From Charina bottae (lineage: Eukaryota; Chordata; Lepidosauria; Squamata; Charinaidae): a DNA stretch of 64,000 nt. Every line of letters starts with the position of its first letter. The stretch's first letter is position 1. A model generated the notes under the pieces. It made no database searches, was not told where the DNA came from, and saw only the letters and a program-made list of their open reading frames with translations. The DNA is taken from contig JALMGJ010000003.1 of the NCBI GenBank assembly GCA_023362775.1, forward strand, positions 50,086,416-50,150,415. Direction: 5' to 3'. The translations under genes and the position numbers were made by a program. Shown in pieces: positions 61,610 to 64,000 of the stretch.

Positions 61610-63379
61610 GTTTAGTTAATTACTGCCAGCGCTGCCATTCCATTACAGCACTTACTGTATTACATTATTATTATCTCCCATTTCACCCTGTGTCTCTCCT
61701 CCATGCCTGTGAACATCAGATGAGCTATTTTTGGATATGGGTTTAATGCTCTATCAGAAGAGCTGTGGACCTGTGTTCAGAAATAGTTCACCTGAAGGGC
61801 AGGAAGGGCCCTGCTGAGCAGGAGCATCTAGTAACTCCCTCTTGCTTTATCCTGGGCCCCCTTCCATGCCTTCAGTCTGTTAGTCAGGCCACTGGACAGG
61901 TGATTAAAGCACCCGTTTATATTTGCCCAGCGCCAGCCCACTCCACTTTAGGGGGAGAGGTTGGTGATTTGTTTTCCCACTGGCCAGTGAGAAAAGAAAC
62001 AAAATTGGGGGAATCCAGCAATTTCTTTCCTTAGCACAACCTGCAGTAGGTATGCAAGGATGGCACTCTTTGCTGCCTTGTTACTACTGCTGAGTAGGGG
62101 GCAGCAATATCTGGGCTGGCATACTTTTCTGCCAGCCAGGGGTTTCCTCAGGGAAGGGATGAAAAAGGTCAAGACCACAACCATGCCATCAAAGCCCCAC
62201 CCCCTTTTTAATGTGCCTCATTATCTTGATCATTTTTTTGATCCTCCTACAGCCCTCTCTGCTGCCAGCTTAAGTCCTTGTGGATAGCACATTACTAGTC
62301 AAGCAATTTTCCCTCTCAGCTACAGTATATAGCATACTGTGGACACTCTTCCAACCATTATCTGTTGCCTGGAATGTGCACGCTCTCCCTCTCTCTGCTC
62401 CTTTCGTACTATCATTCACTTGCATACCTGCCAAATCACTTGATTCTCCCAACTTAATTTTCCCTTTCTAAAAGACTTCCTTGTGGGATGGAGATTAATC
62501 TGGCCTACTGGGGTGCTTTCTCTCAGCAAAAGACCACTATATATCTAAACAGAAATTACTGGGGGTTTTCAATTTGGGCTGGTTATCACAGACTGAAATC
62601 TCTTTAAGCATATATTGGTAGTTGTTCACTTTTATCAATATGTCTTAAGAGCCACTAATGCTGTAAAAGCGCCTCTTGGAATACCTGTGCCTGCAAACAC
62701 AATGATGCCTTATATTACTCCTTTAGGAATAGCTGTGTTTATGGTGGACCAGTAAGTGAGCCTTTAGTTACATGAGACACACACCAAGTTTTATCCAAAT
62801 GGTTTGGAATTCTGAGCAGATTAGTTAACTCTGCTTAATAAACCTCTGGGACCCATTTGTCTTATTTCTTTATTAAAATATTTATGACCCACCATTCTGC
62901 CAACAAAGTCACCAAAATGATTTGTAGTTTCACAACTAAGTTAAGAAAGGATAAGCCACTTGTCCAACATACGAATCTGGCTGATACATCACACTAAGTC
63001 ATGGAATGCCTAACCATCTTTGTTGAAGAAGTCACAATTAGCTGTCACACTGAGACAGAAAAAAAATAATGCCCTCACATGCAACACATATAAAAAACAG
63101 GCGGAGCTTTGATCACACCATTGTGGCTGCTATCTTGACTTTTTGACCATACTCTACAGACTTCCCTGCTCATAGAGATGCACACGTAGCAGAACTTCTG
63201 AAATAGTCTATGAAATACAGATATATATGGGAGGAAGCAAATATTTTTAGCTATCCTGTTTATAGACGTCTTAGGGTTTTATAGATAAGAAGGAACAAAC
63301 ACTTAGAAATGTGTTTGGAAAAAGAAAACAGATCGGTGTCATTGGCACAAGATTGGTGTTTTGTGAACTGTAGAGTACA
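61610..63379. other. Intergenic, no gene recognised
   Basis: No supported exon. A possible CR1 tail relic is at about 62865-62930 ('ttatgacccaccattctgcc'). Confidence 0.4.
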
Positions 63380-63560
63380 TACTGGAAAACAAATTGGCTG
63401 CTGTATTTTGTACTAGCCGCGGTTTCTGACCATTCAATAGCAGCCATGCAAAAAGTATATCGTAGTAATCTAAATGGGGATCAATTAATACAAGGGAGGG
63501 TCTGGACGTTTCTGCAAACCATGCACCTGAGAAGGGCAGCCAACCTCATCCAGAAATGGC
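63380..63560 (-). mobile_element. Old CR1/L2-type RT relic
   Basis: The minus strand reads HLDYYDILFAWLLLNGQKPR then LVQNTAANL, the counterpart of HIDYCNALYMGL...LVQNAAAR in the intact CR1. Only about 100-180 bp are recognisable. Confidence 0.6.
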
Positions 63561-64000
63561 TATTCTTCCAGTGCCAGACTAGCATATCTACTGACCAATA
63601 GACTGAGCCTCAGTTTGTCAACTCATATCAAACCCACCATTTCAATTTAGGACTTGCAATTGTTTGAAAAAGAGAGAAACCAAGCTCCAAATTTCAGATG
63701 ACTTCCCCAAGTCAATTGTTGGCAAATTGCCAAGAAATGATGTTAAAGCAAAGGGCCTACTTTTCTCACACTGAATTACAACCTTCCTCAAATGCAATAT
63801 TGCCGCAAAATATCTATGCAGCATTTTACAGTCTAGCTTGAAGTGACTTGACAAACAGTATATCCCTGGCTATTAGTGAGCAACCACATCACAGTTTGAA
63901 AAATACAGAGCTGTTCTCAATTTGCTAATTATACTCCTCTATGTCTATCTTTCTGCTCCTAATTAGATTCCTCTTAAACAAATCAACCCTCTCCTGATGC
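63561..64000. other. Intergenic, no feature
   Basis: Nothing assigned up to the window end. Confidence 0.4.

Noticed and set aside
51000..64000. Expected downstream neighbour DAB1
   Set aside because: No exon resembling the DAB1 PTB region is visible; the mammalian gene is separated by long noncoding DNA.

Overview
The window is vertebrate nuclear DNA, almost certainly from a squamate reptile. The evidence is one spliced mitochondrial-protease gene with GT-AG introns set in a squamate-type mix of mobile elements. These are Sauria-type tRNA SINEs, a BovB (RTE) LINE fragment whose 3' end matches the SINE tail, CR1 LINEs with the usual (TAAA)n tails, L1 3' ends, Penelope-like elements (PLEs), a 5S-rRNA-derived SINE and several hAT/Tigger-type MITEs. 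I cannot name the species.

The only host gene I can support is OMA1 (inner-membrane zinc metalloprotease, M48 family), on the + strand. Eight coding exons (7876-8366, 11885-12113, 16364-16537, 16633-16740, 17411-17539, 20684-20758, 23109-23258, 47284-47493) join without a stop or frameshift into a 521-residue protein. It keeps a transmembrane segment, the HEIAH zinc site and the downstream E-V-E-A-D segment. A CpG-rich region at about 2.8-3.4 kb is the likely promoter. A small candidate 5' exon at 4207-4307 carries an upstream ATG that would overlap the OMA1 start in another frame. The last intron is 24 kb and packed with insertions.

Layout. 0-5 kb: upstream DNA, BovB fragment, CpG island. 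5.2-7.6 kb: a PLE with RT and GIY-YIG sequence, inverted terminal repeats and a 13-bp target duplication, carrying an L1 3' end inside. 7.8-23.3 kb: OMA1 coding exons 1-7, with Tigger-like MITEs, a solo LTR, a pentanucleotide array, SINEs and a 3'-truncated-looking retroelement fragment between two microsatellites. 23.3-47.3 kb: the giant intron, with four copies of one hAT MITE family, two large CR1 LINEs (one with a 457-codon open RT frame), a Tc1/mariner relic and a tandem array of 312-bp PLE-derived units. 47.5-64 kb: 3' flank with more SINEs, CR1 ends, hAT relics, a 5S-derived SINE and a second PLE 3' end. No second host gene is recognisable there.

The most interesting item is the 45.4-46.3 kb array. 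Its 312-bp units each carry a hammerhead-ribozyme-like core, it starts with an inverted partial copy, and the whole block is flanked by a 13-bp target duplication. This resembles the ribozyme-bearing terminal repeats of PLEs and the tandem organisation described for animal retrozymes.
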